A stretch of DNA of 64,000 nt. Origin: Lumbricus terrestris. Taxonomy: Eukaryota > Annelida > Clitellata > Crassiclitellata > Lumbricidae. The position numbers and the translations under genes are program-made. Below, one piece after another: positions 21,963-34,519 of the stretch. The notes under the pieces are model-generated. The model was not told the origin of the DNA, made no database searches, and was given only the letters and a program-made list of their open reading frames with translations. Each line of letters opens with the position of its first letter. The stretch's first letter is position 1. The DNA is taken from the NCBI GenBank assembly GCA_949752735.1, contig OX457037.1, positions 35,773,871 through 35,837,870 of the forward strand, written 5' to 3'.

Positions 21963-22191
21963 TTTAAAAGAGAGAAAGAGGGAAACATTTCATGATGACC
22001 CATACCATGACTATCATCATCATCAGTAGCATCATCATCGTCATCATCAACAACAACTTCATCATCATGCATTTATATAGATCCTCTATCTAATGAACAA
22101 GCACCAATCATCAATCGATAATGCTGATTAGCTGTACGTGGAAGATTTATATATAGCTTGCACAAGTTCTCTACACAGTAGCCGTATTAAC

Positions 22192-22509
<318 letters not shown>

Positions 22510-22583
22510 ATGTGTGTTGCAGAATGAATGACCAACCCAGTAGGATATAGTGTCCCACTACTTGACCTCTGTTGCTTCCACAG

Positions 22584-22706
22584 ATATCGATGAATGTCTG
22601 GACAGAAAGCACCATTGTCCGGCAATGGCGACGTGTCAGAACACGATCGGTTCTTACGTCTGCCAGTGCGGCTACGGGTTCTTTGGAGACAACAAAGTCT
22701 GTCGAG
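22584..22706 (+). CDS. Calcium-binding EGF-like exon 2 of 2 seen
   Basis: A 123-bp exon, phase 1 at both ends, between TTGCTTCCACAG and G/GTCAGTC. It encodes (D)IDECLDRKHHCPAMATC, QNTIGSYVCQCGYGFFG, DNKVCRG. The D-I-D-E start, the six cysteines, the Asn (N-T in CQNT, hydroxylation-type position) and the aromatic residue (Y in GSYVC) are the hallmarks of calcium-binding EGF modules of fibrillin, fibulin and Notch-like proteins. It joins in frame to the exon at 20143-20295, since both are phase 1. Which protein this is cannot be told from two modules. No further EGF exon was recognised to the right, so the rest of the gene may lie in long introns or outside the window. Confidence 0.9.
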
Positions 22707-23333
22707 GTCAGTCGATATGTTTTTATTCAGCGTGGAACCAGTCTGTTGTTGTAAGTGATGAAACAATCGACTTCACTGGGTTTTTTTTTAATATGGTCAG
22801 AACAGATGACGCAATCGAAAAACCCGTCGAAATCGAAAAAGATATGCATTGTGTTTTGTGCACGGATAGTGTTTGTTGTTTAGAGGACAAGTAATAGTTA
22901 AGCTTTGTAAGACGTATTTCTGAACGTCCGTTGATTTGAATTCGGTGCCGAAACAGTTAAAAGAAGTTTCTCATCTCTCTCGTTGAATACGTGTTAAGCA
23001 ATTGGATACTGTCTGCGCTTTAGTGATTGTAGGTCCGTAATAAAAGTATCTTCGTTTTTGCTTTTTCAATCCGACATACCGCCGAATGATTACGATTCTT
23101 TGCATGAATATATAGATGAAGACAAGTTATCATAATTATAGGAGTCGACTATAACTGTTGACAGCCATGCTAGGCGCCCATCAGATCCTACTGATTACTG
23201 TAGAAATGCCATTGCTAGAAATGCCATTGCAGATTGAGTGAACTTTTGGAAGGGTAATGGCAAGCTGTGCCACGTTCGTGGGCTCTTCGTGCCAGATTGT
23301 TACCATTACCATAGATTCCCCCTGGATTGATTG
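22707..23333. other. Intron or intergenic sequence
   Basis: No domain or element end recognised after the donor at 22707. Confidence 0.4.
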
Positions 23334-23555
23334 ATCAATTGACGTATTGATTGATGAATGGATGGATTGACTGATGGATTGATGAATTGATTGGTTGGTT
23401 GATCGATCAATTGATTGATGAATGGATTGATTGATTGATTTATTTATTTATTGACACAGGAAGGACCATCTTTAGGATTCTTCATGATATTATTAAATCC
23501 AATGAATAATTATTAAGCCAGTGACACAGCTTCAAAAGTCATTGACATACCCCTA
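23334..23555 (-). mobile_element. Retroposon 3' end with (ATTG)n tail, copy 1
   Basis: A GATT/GATG run (23334-23445) is followed by a unique segment (ACACAGGAAGGACCATCTTT, AGGATTCTTCATGATATT, ATTAAATCCAATGA, TGACACAGCTTCAAA) repeated at 27589-27693 with the same tail. In minus sense the order is body then (CAAT)n tail, as expected for a retroposon 3' end. The class is not known. Confidence 0.65.
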
Positions 23556-24500
23556 TGTATGTGTACGGTCATTTACATAGTACATTACAAGATCCTGAGG
23601 AGACCATCAGAAACGAATGCATATACGGTACTAGTCATCAATGGCTACACGTTGACAGCAGCAGAATTCTAACTGCTGGCAACGTTTTAATTATGCTGTC
23701 CGACCAAGATTTAATTGAGTTATTATTTTCAGGCTAGCGTTTTTCATTTGACCTAATTTACATCCTCATGGATTCACATTCGACATTTTAACGTGTCTTA
23801 ACGATTCTGTTCAGCCCGTCCATGATCCATTCTATGGGGTGACGTTGGGGGTCGTTGCTATTTCTCATCTAGTCTAGCGCCATCCCGGAGCGCCGCTGTC
23901 TCTGCCCGAGCTAATTTTCACTCGTGGCTGTGTGTCTTTCGTAAAAGACGAATATCCCAGCTGCATGATTTCGGTTAAAGAATCGTTCAGCGTTGAACCA
24001 GTCTGGTTTACTGTCTTTCACGATTGCTTTCGGCCGGTTGACTGTTCGTTGCTCCTCGCGGAGAGAGAGACGGATGAACAACGATGACAACGAAAACAAC
24101 AACGGACGAATGGCTTCTCACTGGCAACACAACCAGGCTGCTAATCATTGGGGGTGAAAGAGCTCCTCCTCCTCCTCCTCTTCCCTGGTTTCTTGCTTCC
24201 TCCCTCTGTCCGTATTCTGTGTACACACATTAAATGTATGTTATATATCCATGTACAACATTGTACATAGGGGCTGTACACTGTGCATCGCGGTATTTTT
24301 GTAAGGCGTGGATGTGTGTTTGTATTTACGTGGGCATGGTAATGAATTCTTTCATTCATTCTGGGAATTTATTATTGCACCGCTTCAAGATATAATTATC
24401 TACTCAGAGATAATGGCCGATGTATCGTAATTAATGTTATATTTAGCTGCATTGAATAACTACAGCAGCGTGCAAAATAATGTGCAGTAATTCGGAAAAG
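23556..24500. other. No recognised gene
   Basis: A CTC-rich patch at about 24163-24182. No domain or element ends found. Confidence 0.4.
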
Positions 24501-24632
24501 TCAGACATGCATATATATATATATGCATATATATACATATCATACATAATGACGGAATATATATATATATACATATTGACAGAATATATATATATATATA
24601 TTCTGTCATTATGTATGATAATGTATCATTAC
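24501..24632. repeat. AT-rich palindromic repeat
   Basis: TATCATACATAATGACGG at about 24537 is mirrored by TTCTGTCATTATGTATGATA at about 24600-24620, with TATATA runs between. The total could fold into a hairpin of about 90 bases. It may be a small MITE or a microsatellite-born palindrome. Confidence 0.7.
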
Positions 24633-25157
24633 ATTACATTACTGGACCTATTCATCTCTTTGTATTATACACCCTTATTTATCTATCTCTAAACATTTAC
24701 TATTCATGCAAAGATGGTAAAAAATCTTATGCTGCGGCATGTTACATAACAGTCTAATTCTGGTGGTCAAAGGTTCTGAATTTAGTTCTTAGGCTAATTT
24801 TAAATTTAGTTTTATATCTTGTTCCTAATGGATTGCTTATGTACTAACCATTTCATACAGACTGCAAGCATTGTTGTCTACAAGTCTATCTGCAGGGCTA
24901 AGAATGCTAGAAGAAGAGCTTCAGACCCAGTCAATGTGACCCCCTCCCCATGCCGGTTTCTAGTATCCTGTATTTTTTTGTAAGTTAGTATATGCACCGT
25001 CTGTTTAAACAGCTTCCTTTGCTACATTCTGTGCAGGAAATTGAATTTCTTTGCTGTAATTATGTCGGACATGGGGACCATATATTATGTTGTGCTGTTT
25101 ACAGAGTATCGTGTTTAACGGCATCTTGTTGTGTGTGTCATATATTATGTCATTTGT
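24633..25157. other. No recognised feature
   Basis: AT-rich; nothing specific. Confidence 0.4.
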
Positions 25158-25355
25158 GGGGCCCGGTGGTGTAGTGGTGGCGTCGTTGCCTTGAAGACGG
25201 AAGGTTCGAGGTTCGAATCCACCTCAAGTCGCCGCGTAGGGACCTTGGGCGTCACTCACAATTGCTCAGCGCTTCGGCGTGAAACTCTGATGCAGTGTCC
25301 ACTCTGTAGTTGGGAGCACCTCTGAGTAGGGAGCTTGAAGGGGCGCTATAACAAG
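25158..25355 (+). mobile_element. tRNA-derived SINE, copy 2
   Basis: Best-preserved head: GCCCGGTGGTGTAGTGGTGG (A box) and GGTTCGAATCC (B box), 30-odd bp apart as in tRNA. The body is as in the other copies (GCTCAGCGCTTCGGCGTGAA). The 3' end GGGAGCACCTCTGAGTAGGG, then CTTGAAGGGGCGCTATAA, matches LINE family B. Confidence 0.9.
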
Positions 25356-25864
25356 TGCGCATACATGCATACATATATAGTGATGATTGGCCTTTAGGAC
25401 TTTTGACATGCTTGCCTCTTTAGTGCCATTAACAAACAAACTGAACTATAAAATTTTTATTTAAAATTTAGTCATTTGGGACAGATGTTGTTATATGTTT
25501 TTCTGAAAACATGTTTCCTGCAATGCTTATTTATAACGATGATTACTTCTGCTTTTAGAATTTACGATTAATTGCTCCATAAATATTTTCTTAGATTCTC
25601 AGCTAGAGATTAGAGTAATTGACCAGCATTATCTGGGTATGCTGTTAATGACTTTTGTAGTTTATTTTATTTGGAAAATGTAGGACCATTAAGAAATTGT
25701 CAGCTGCACTGTTTCAGCTATAACTTTAACAGAATATTTATATGAATATTCGCTAATATTGAATTAGTAAAAGGTCATAGAATAATGATTTTCTACAGTT
25801 TTGACAAGTAATTGCAGAATAGGCTTCTGGAATATGACAGTTTGGTGAGTCAGTATTATCGTAA
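25356..25864. other. No recognised feature
   Basis: AT-rich sequence with no readable domain. Confidence 0.4.
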
Positions 25865-26195
25865 TCTCGAGACTTCTACAGCACCCACAAAGCCAAGTCG
25901 CGGGAATTAGCCTATTCACAGGCGCTTAATCAAAACAAAATCGATAGGCAGCAGGTCAAGTCCGGAGAGTCAGGCAGGCAGATAGATGGACGGCTAAGGT
26001 GGGTGATGTTTAGAATTGAAATGACGAGGGATGTGATGAGAAGAGGAGGAATCAGGATAGGATTTGTGAAAGAGCAATGTTTTCAGTTTTGAGTGAAAGA
26101 CCTGTGGGGAGATAGCGAGAGGTGGAGTTTTGGTGAGCTCGTATGATGGGTCGGAAGGTTGACGTAGTGCTGGCGGAAGTTTGTGATGCAAAATA
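25865..26195 (-). mobile_element. LINE family E C-terminal fragment
   Basis: The minus strand reads KLPPALRQPSDPSYEL, TKTPPLAISPQVFHSKLKTL, LFHKSYPDSSSSHHI, with a stop after HHPP. WN-less LPP-x-LRQ and FHSKLKTLLF are the terminal motifs of L2/CR1-type ORF2 proteins. A short 3'-UTR follows to about 25865. It differs from families A and B. Confidence 0.75.
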
Positions 26196-26746
26196 ATATG
26201 ATTGATTATGATGGAACTTGTTATGATATAGTATAAAATTTATTATGCTAACTACATGTACTATTGCATATGGCTTTTGATATTTGCATTACACTGAAAT
26301 ATGAAGGACTATATATGTTGGTTATCATACTAATAGGAATAATTTTTATTTCACATATCCTCTGCCTATATTGCCTGCCTCGACCTGCTATAGAATTTAC
26401 TGACCTTATGCATTTCTGCAGGCCATGGGCATCATATCATTTTCTTAGCACAGATAATTTCATTTAGAATTATATGTCGCATGGAAATCTAAGACACTCT
26501 TCAAAATGTCCTGGTCATATGTTGTTCACATTCTGGATTAAAAATGACTGTAAAATAATACCTCCCACTTTTTACCTCTAAAGCATGTGGTATAGGTCCA
26601 TAACGCCAGCTGATAAGATGCTAGGATGCGTTATTAATGCAGAAACCGCTTCAAGGCTGAACTGGAAACAAAATACGTTGGACGTCAGTTTGGATTATCT
26701 GATGGAACATCTGGGCAATGGAACAGCGACTGCGCACAAGACTAAG

Positions 26747-26749
<3 letters not shown>
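26196..26749. other. No recognised gene
   Basis: Two unrelated open stretches of 67-70 codons lie here. No motif was recognised. Confidence 0.4.

Positions 26750-26785
<36 letters not shown>
26750..26785. repeat. (CTG)12 microsatellite
   Basis: Twelve uninterrupted CTG triplets. In the + strand frame from 26585 it would give polyleucine, but I see no evidence that this frame is coding. Confidence 0.95.
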
Positions 26786-26786
<1 letters not shown>

Positions 26787-27458
26787 GCCGTGATTAGCCA
26801 TCCTCTGTCTCATGATACTTATGACTTTTGACAGCCATTTTCTCGTGCAGTCCATAGCGAAACAAGGTGGACACAGAATAGCCGACGACATTTATCGGCT
26901 TCCGTAAAAGTCATCCGAAAACGAACGTGTCCATAGGGCAATATTTATTATGCAGACGTTGTTTCGTCTTAGGATGAAGACAATGGCTGGTCAGTGGTCA
27001 GTTTGGAGGTTGAGCATGGACCGCCGCTGCCCATCCACCCTTCGTTCTACAGTCCAAATTAAACCAGACCTATGTCTGGCTTTTATGAAACCCATGCGTG
27101 AGATTGACGAACAGTTGCGTCAGATTGACCAACAGCTGGCTTGACCTGTGGTCTGTTGGTTTCTCTCGTTTCGAATGACCATCTCTGTGTGTCGCTATCT
27201 TTACTGACCAGTCGATCTGTTGCTGGACAAACATGGCGTCATGACATCTGGCTTGTCGCGTGTTGACCATTTGCACCCGTTATGACCTTTGGCCAGAGCT
27301 GCATCAGATTTTCTCACCCCTTCTTCATCCATGCCATTGACTATTGATATGTGTTCTCGTGATTGTTGTTCCGTTGATCATTGAAACTTTACAATGTTTA
27401 AAGGAGTGCAAGTATGTACAATTTTCGCTATTGCAACCCTGTTATTCTTTCTACAAAG
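26786..27458. other. No recognised gene
   Basis: Some internal similarity of short phrases (GATTGACGAACAGTTGCG / GATTGACCAACAGCTGGC at about 27100) but no domain. Confidence 0.4.
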
Positions 27459-27480
27459 CTGATTGATTGATTGATTGATG

Positions 27481-27518
<38 letters not shown>

Positions 27519-27693
27519 GTGGGTGATCGATCAATTGATGGATGGATGGATTGATTGATGAATGGATTGGTTGTTGGATTGATGGATTGATTTATTTATT
27601 AACACAGGAAGGACCATCTTTAGGATTCTTCATGATATTATTAAATCCAATGATTAAGCCAATGACACAGCTTCAAACGTCATTTACATACAC
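27459..27693 (-). mobile_element. Retroposon 3' end with (ATTG)n tail, copy 2
   Basis: A (GATT)n run (27459-27588) followed by the same unique body as at 23446-23555, with small differences (an 8-bp deletion around ATCCAATGATTAAGCC). Confidence 0.65.
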
Positions 27694-28153
27694 AATATAT
27701 TGAGATACACAAGTCTAACCAACGCTGCTAGTTCACACTCCACTAATGCACGCTTGACACCTCCCTACTTTTGGACATCTCCTATCACTAACAGACTCCA
27801 CTGACTGACCTGAAAGTTTTCAACAATATGAGTACACAGCAACCTCCACACACAGCCTGACCCATTGCTTGCATGCAGCATCAACAAACCCTTGCCCACT
27901 GACCCATTGGCTTTGACCGAGCTCGTTATTTAATGAATTTATCTTGTGGGATCCTTCACAATCGCTGACCGTTTGAATGGTTGTCAAGCCATTAAGGAGA
28001 CTCTGGTCAAGGGCTCCTATATTTATCCAGACGTCTATGCCCTGGTATATTGACAATGACATCTCAAGATTTTTATCTATGAAGTAAGAGTAGCGACTGT
28101 GTTCGGACTGTTGCATCAGTAACGTTTCAGCTGAATCTCCTTGCAGTATGGTC
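27694..28153. other. No recognised gene
   Basis: A 98-codon open stretch on the minus strand (27820-28116) has no recognisable motif. Confidence 0.4.
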
Positions 28154-28640
28154 TAATCACACCACTGATCACCATAGTAGAAAACACACAATCACACCAT
28201 CAATCACCATAGTAGAAAGCAAACAATCACGCCACCAATCACCATAGTAGAAAACACACAATCACACTATCAATCACCATAGTAGAAAACACACAATCAC
28301 ACCATCAATCACCATAGTAGAAAACACACAATCACACCATCAATCACCATAGTAGAAAACACACAATCACACCATCAATCACCATAGTAGAAAACACACA
28401 ATCACACCATCAATCACCATAGTAGAAAACACACAATCACACCATCAATCACCATAGTAGAAAACACACAATCACACCATCAATCACCATAGTAGAAAAC
28501 ACACAATCACACCATCAATCACCATAGTAGAAAACACACAATCACACCATCAATCACCATAGTAGAAAACACACAATCAAACCACTGATCACCATAGTAC
28601 AAAGCAAACAATCACGCCACCAATCACCATCGTAGGAAAC
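28154..28640. repeat. 35-bp minisatellite, about 14 units
   Basis: Unit ATCACCATAGTAGAAAACAC plus ACAATCACACCATCA. The central units are identical or nearly so. A variant with AAAGCAAACAATCACGCCACC occurs once near the left edge (unit 2) and once near the right edge. Confidence 0.95.
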
Positions 28641-29399
28641 GAACCACTTGATGTAGAATTATGGCATGCAGAAACTCTTACATGGAGGCCAGTAAAGTCT
28701 ACTTTGACAGATCATATTATTCTTGTAGCTGAAGTCCAGGGTAACAATTGAAGAACTATAAGGCCCTACAAAGGAAGAGCTGCTGCTGGAGCTCTTTATT
28801 TCTTGATGCTCCTAAAAATGGATACTTCTTGCTACTGTTGATGATCAAAGGAACAGCATAGCACTTCTGAAAATTGTGAACCGCATGCCTCTGATATTAA
28901 AATAAAAAGCTGTATATTTAAGAATTCCAGTCTAGTAATAACGGTGGTGTGTTCTCAGTTGAATTATGAGTGGGTGATGAATATGTTCTTTCGTATTGCT
29001 GCTCGCCATTTAGTTCCTGTAAAATTTTTATTCATAGGTTTCTGTTGTCAAGTTTCTCAGTGAATTTTTAAATAACCCTACACTAAGCATCAAAATCCTA
29101 ATCCTAATGTCCAACTTTCTAAAAGAGTGACTCAAGAGCTAACCGTAGACCACCAGCTCATTGTTGTGCACTGCTGGAGCATGACGAGTTTATTATACGT
29201 TGCCATTTAGATATTAACTTGTCGATTTAGTCGGCAACGATAAGCGAAGAAAACAAGCGATGGATGTTGTTACTGCTGCTGCTGGTGAAAAAACAAATCG
29301 CAAATCTCAACGTAGACAATCGGATTCTCGGTGGGCATTTGCAATAAATTCAACAGAAAAACAACAGCAATCAGTTTTCTGAAATCCTTATTACGGTCC
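28641..29399. other. No recognised gene
   Basis: No domain, tail or inverted repeat was found. Confidence 0.4.
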
Positions 29400-29865
29400 G
29401 ACGAGATTTCGTCTAAATGTGGGTTCGCATGCAACGACGACGACGACGGTAGATCTAGCCGTCGATCGCCCGTCCGAAATCAACCGCCAGCCAATAACTG
29501 CACTGGTCGGTCGCACGGTCTGTTATCTTGAGTAGAAATGCCCATACAGGGCTTTGGGGCACGGTGCACCGCAACGATAATGACCGCTAGGGACGCCCGT
29601 GGGGGAGAGGGGACGGCGTCGGCAAACGACCACAACCACCACCACGACCACAGGACTCGTATTAAATGTTTAATCGACTGCCTATTAAGGTATCGCTCAC
29701 CAGACATGTAATACGGCCATTAAAGTGTCTATTGTGGCCGACTGCTGCTGCTGCTGCTGGTCGCCGTATCTGCTGATGACACAAGTACGGCCGTCGGTAT
29801 CCGGTCGCTTTGCGTGTGTGTCGGCGTTCAGCAATGATGTCGGCGCTATTCATATTCGGCTGCAA
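29400..29865. promoter_or_regulatory. CpG-dense islet
   Basis: CG-rich segment with ACGACGACGACGG, GCCGTCGATCGCCCGTCCG and GACGGCGTCGGC. It contrasts with the AT-rich neighbourhood. It could be an unmethylated regulatory region or an unrecognised exon. There is also a short (CTG)5 run at about 29742. Confidence 0.2.
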
Positions 29866-30852
29866 TTGAAACCTATCGGATATTTTTGAGTCTGAATGAT
29901 GTTATTGGAAACGTAGTGTGCAGCAGCGGTGGTGGCTGGATCTAGGTTGCTGCTTGGTGCCGATCACTCGTTTTACTGTCTCCAGACAAAGATCGTGTAA
30001 TAATAATGTGAGATACATGTAGGGTATATCGATATGAGGAAGGCCATGGACACAATCAGAGACAGAAATGTGATGACGTCATGTAAAGGACTCGTCGTTA
30101 GCGCAAAACGTGTGACGGAAGAGAGAGAAAAGAAGAAGATATATTTGTGAACATGGGCGCCCAAAAATATTTTTGAAGGAGGGCAGACAGGGCTGAAAGT
30201 GGTTTGGAAAAGTTGCCAGGTCTGGAACATTCGCGAAATTTTTGGCTGATTGTCGCCGAAAAATTTTTCCATCTTTTGCCGGCCAAAAATTCTGACGACC
30301 TTTTTTTAAGTCGTCCGACCGAAATGTCGATGAAAAAGTCCTGACATCAAAATATGGTCATCTGCATACATGACACACCCTAAATACATTTCCCCCATTC
30401 TTCACCCATTGTGGCATCCACTTATCTTTTAAATTATACTATAGTCTCATTGCACTCTTCTGATTGTCTTTTGATGACCTCTGTGACTGTGCTGACTCCT
30501 CTCTTTTTCTTCTGTGCTTTACAATCCTAGCCATGTTCTTAATTGTCTGCTGCCTCCTATTAAGAATGTTACTTACTCCATCCGCTTAAGTGCTGTAATA
30601 TGCCGAGCAAATTTCTGTCCAGGGTAACGACCTCTGTTGTCATAGACCCTGGTCAAATCGGATCCAACCAACCATCCGCCCTCAGTCACACAATCAAGAG
30701 ATTCCTCATGCTGATTCATTAACCAAGAAAGGCTTCATTACACATATTATGATATATTAATGACTATCTCTGTTTTTCTGCTCTTTGCTTTATGTAATTC
30801 TGAAAATGACTGCCTTTTCACACACTTTATTAGACCCATTGATTACCTAGTT
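29866..30852. other. No recognised gene
   Basis: From about 30150 to 30370 it has TTTTTGGC and GCCGAAAAATTTTT-type reversals suggestive of a decayed element, but no paired termini or target duplication were found. Confidence 0.35.
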
Positions 30853-31013
30853 ATGTAAATATATATATATATAATTATATATATATATATATATATTCAT
30901 TCGTTTTCATAACTGATCGATGTTCCTGCAGTGCGTTTGTAGGCCGATCATTAAGTACATGTAATATACTTACTTACTGGCTTACCTACTTACTTACTTA
31001 CTTACTTACTTAC
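30853..31013. repeat. AT and ACTT microsatellites
   Basis: (TA)n at about 30857-30896, and (ACTT)n at about 30966-31013. Confidence 0.85.
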
Positions 31014-31139
31014 TTTGCTTTACCACTCTCTTAGTTCTAAGAAGAATTAGCTTGTCAAGAGTTTACATTGCAGAGAATTGGAACTGTAGAGCCATAGTGT
31101 AGCCCGACCCCCTTTCATTGCACTTATCTCTACATAAAC

Positions 31140-31545
31140 ATGCTTAAGGTAATGCATTGGCTTTCTGTCACTGCACGCTTTCATTACAAGATCCTGTTTC
31201 TAACGTCCAAAGCGCAACTAGGAAATGCCCCTAAATACCTCTCGGACTGTATGCTAAAGCCATTATCCGCATCTACATCTCACTCATTGCACTCTCTGCT
31301 GATTGTCTTGATCTTTTGTGTCCAATACTAAGACCATTGTAACCCAGCATCGGGCGTTTACTGTGGTTGGTTCCTCCATGTGAAATGTCTCCTTCCTCTC
31401 TCTCACTTGCAATGGGGCTGAACTAATGACTTGATTTGCCTCTGCAGTCTCTCATTCTTTGCAGGCATTTCTGTTCCTGGACTTTCCATGCTCAGATCAT
31501 CTCTGAAAAGTCATTCTGCAGGAGGCACTGTTTAATCTCTAGATA
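31140..31545 (+). mobile_element. LINE family A-like C-terminal fragment, frameshifted
   Basis: The + strand encodes LKVMHWLSVTARFHYK, ILFLTSKAQLGNAPKYLSD and MLKPLSASTSHSLHS, matching VLHWLPVASRIQFK, QAPKYLCDLMHKPLS and SRPLRSAD of the LINE at 14.9 kb. It then continues in another frame (RPL, TVVGSS) with stops. A degenerate relic. Confidence 0.8.
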
Positions 31546-32040
31546 TGATATGATACCTGCGTACGAGGTGACCCTATAGCGTAGATTAGCTACAATATCA
31601 CGCTCCAGCTTGTTTAAATCAATTTATGGGTGAAACTTTTAACAACGTATGTATGTGTTGCACTATGTATTTGTGTACATAAGTACCTACATGCCTTCAT
31701 ATGCACACATATGCAGCCGCTTATGTACACTTACGTACACATATGCAGCCATGCATACACAAAAGTTACAGCATACCCGTATTGTTGCATTATTTAAGTA
31801 TTGATGCAGAATGTAACTTTTACTACCAATCAGAGATTTAGCCTAACATAAAGTGTTGGATCTGATGAGAAGCACGTGAAGTTATGAAGTCGTACAAGTT
31901 GTCAAACATGCAGCATATATCAATCCTGTGGACCAGTCCACTGGTTCATCGATCCTCTGATTTCTCTATTACACTGGTGCCAATTAACATGTAAAAGGAT
32001 CGTCTGTAACATCCATGCTTTTGATTATTGTTTAATTTAT
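31546..32040. other. No recognised gene
   Basis: A degenerate CATA/TACA-rich patch at about 31650-31760; the rest featureless. Confidence 0.4.
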
Positions 32041-32475
32041 GCATTGTCATGCAACAAGTATGCACTGTCGTACACCAAGTATGCATTGTCCTACAACAAG
32101 TGTGCGTTATTAATTTCTTTTTATTATGCCTAATGCTGGTTCATATTTATGTCTATCAACCCTGATGTGGATTTACCAGCAGACGTACGACAATGCATAC
32201 TTGTTGTACGACAACGCACACTTGTTATACAACAACGCATACTTGGTGCACGACAGTGCATACTTGTTGCATGACAATGCATACTTGCTGTACGACACTG
32301 CATACTTGTTGCACGATGACGCATACTTGTTGTACGACGATGCGCGCTTGTTGTACGACAATGCATACTTTTTGTACGACAATGCATGCTTGCTGTACGA
32401 CGATGCATACTTGTTGTACAGCAATGCATACTTGTTGTACGATGATGCATACTTGTGCGGCAATGCATACTTGTG
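32041..32475. repeat. 21-bp minisatellite with inverted arms
   Basis: The left arm 32041-32108 is a near-perfect reverse complement (68 bp, about six mismatches) of 32213-32280. Both are built of a 21-bp unit (AATGCATACTTGTTGTACGA plus C). The right array has about 14 units and the left about three. The middle (32109-32186) is unique. The unit length of seven codons leaves several frames open on both strands (YDNAYLL on +), with no sign of real coding. Confidence 0.9.
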
Positions 32476-33510
32476 CAAAGAACTTGTGCAGACATGGACA
32501 TAAAAACAAGGACAGACATGGGTATAAAAGAAACCATGCAGAAATGGGTATAAGAATTTCATGCATTTGTAAGCACAGAAGAGATTATGCAGACGCGTAC
32601 ATTCATCATGCGCAATTAAATGCATACACACAGCTTTGAACGTGTTTTAACCCATACACAGCTCGCAGACTTGAACAGGAATCCTGCCGTCGTCTGAAGT
32701 GTGTCTTAAAGTCTGATGAAAGGAGGTTGGTAGGAGCGAGGGAAACGAAGCGTAAAAGCCGAATTAAAAGGAGACAGCTTAGAGATTGAGCCACGCACGT
32801 GTTTTATGAACGTAATCAGGATCATCAAACCAGAGGAGTATTTGTAAAAGCCCAGATGAGCTGTCCGATGACTATCACATCTCTCGGCCAACTCTAGTAG
32901 TCTACTACGGGAAAAGAAAGTGGTAACTGTGCTGTTATGTTTTCTCCGCATGGCACGCCATTTCGGCTGTGTATGCACACATATTCTTGGTTCCGATTGG
33001 CAATTATTGCTACCCTGTGCTCGGGCTATACGCGAGGTCGTTGTTTACTACTAATTTTTTTCGTCCTAGTTTCTTTATGTGTGACCCGACAGTCTTTAGG
33101 ACCCTGCTGCTGCTGCGGCAGTGATGTCTTTGACCTCCTCTGCAGTTGCTCCTCCTTAGCACGGAATTTATTTTTGCTTGCGAGCTGCTGCATCAACCGC
33201 GTTGTCTTAAAATAATTCCGCGCTGCGACTCATCACCATCGTAGTACTCCTACGTCGCACGCCCATCCCTCCCGTCCACCCCCCCCCCACCCGTCCATCC
33301 CTCCCGTCCACCCCACCCCCCACCCGTCCATCTCTCCCACCCGGTGTCCGTCATCTGACCATCAGTCCGTTGCTTGTCCGTCCCTTCAACCGTCTGTCGG
33401 TCCGTTCATCTGTCCCTTTGACCGTCTGTCGGTTAGTCCGTCCGTACATCACTACATCTGTCTGTTTTAAGGACATTAAGGTCCCTTCTTTAGTTGTTCG
33501 AATGCTTGTT
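32476..33510. other. No recognised gene; C-rich patch at 33260-33345
   Basis: The C-rich patch contains two near copies of CCATCCCTCCCGTCCACCCC. The other frames show no recognisable domain. Confidence 0.4.
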
Positions 33511-34262
33511 CGTCTCTGTCATTGACCGCCTCTGTCAGTGACCGTCCCTGTCAGTGACCGTCTCTGTCGGTGACCGTCTCTGTCAGTGACCGTCTCTGTC
33601 GGTGACCGTCTCTGTCGGTGACCGTCTCTGTCGGTGACCGTCTCTGTCAGTGACCGTCTCTGTCAGTGACCGTCACTGTCAGTGACCGTCTCTGTCGGTG
33701 ACCGTCTCTGTCGGTGACCGTCTCTGTCAGTGACCGTCTGTCAGTGACCGTCTCTGTCAGCGACCGTCTGTCAGTGACCGTCTGTCAGTGACCGTCTCTG
33801 TCAGCGACCGTCTGTCAGTGACCGTCTGTCAGTGACTGTCTCTGTCAGTGACCGTCTCTGTCAGTGACCGTCTCTGTCAGTGACCGTCTCTGTCAGTGAC
33901 CGTCTCTATCAGTGACCGTCTCTGTCAGTGACCGTCTCTGTCAGTGACCGTCTCTGTCAGTGACCGTCTCTGTCAGTGACCGTCTCTATCGGTGACCGTC
34001 TCTGTCAGTGACCGTCTCTGTCAGTGACCGTCTCTGTCAGTTAGTGCGTCTCTGTCAGTGACCGTCTCTGTCAGTGACCGTCTCTATCAGTGACCGTCTC
34101 TGTCAGTGACCGTCTCTGTCAGTGACCGTCTCTGTCAGTGACCGTCTCTGTCAGTGACCGTCTCTATCAGTGACCGTCTCTGTCAGTGACCGTCTCTGTC
34201 AGTGACCGTCTCTGTCAGTTAGTGCGTCTCTGTCAGTGACCGTCTCTCTCTGTCAGTTAGTG
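33511..34262. repeat. 16-bp minisatellite, about 46 units
   Basis: Unit GTCTCTGTCAGTGACC with GTCGGTG, CTATCAG and shortened GTCTGTCAG variants. An irregular junction CAGTTAGTGCG occurs at about 34038 and 34216, about 178 bp apart, and again near 34255, so larger blocks have been duplicated. Confidence 0.95.
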
Positions 34263-34370
34263 CGTCCGCTCGGTTCGTGCATCTGTCAGTTTTAAGGTCC
34301 CTCCTTTAGTACCTTCGTCTGAATCTTAGAAGTAGTTTAAGGAGGACGTTTCCTCCGTCCGTCCGTCCGT

Positions 34371-34452
34371 CCATCCATCCCGTCTGTCTGTCTGTTTCTT
34401 TCTGCATCTCTCGTTTCTCTGTCTCTGTCTGTCTCTTTCTGTATATCTCTCC

Positions 34453-34519
<67 letters not shown>

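Noticed and set aside
21990..22072. Acidic N-terminus (poly-Asp) as part of the LINE protein at 21.2 kb
   Set aside because: It is the translation of a flanking CAT microsatellite that happens to be in frame.
25158..25240. Functional tRNA gene
   Set aside because: The A and B boxes are present, but the cloverleaf does not close and the unit continues into the shared SINE body and LINE-like tail found at six other sites.
26950..27144. Thrombospondin-like motif (GQWSVWRL)
   Set aside because: It lacks the following CSxTC pattern, other cysteines and splice sites.
28154..28640. CRISPR-like array
   Set aside because: The 35-bp units are contiguous tandem repeats without unique spacers, and the DNA is eukaryotic.
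32126..32639. Several 110-150-codon open frames on both strands
   Set aside because: Products of the 21-bp minisatellite. Mutually overlapping frames and cysteine/histidine runs show no domain.
33089..33210. Cysteine-rich segment as an additional EGF exon
   Set aside because: The spacing (CCCCGSDVF, CSCSS) does not fit EGF and arises from CTG repeats.
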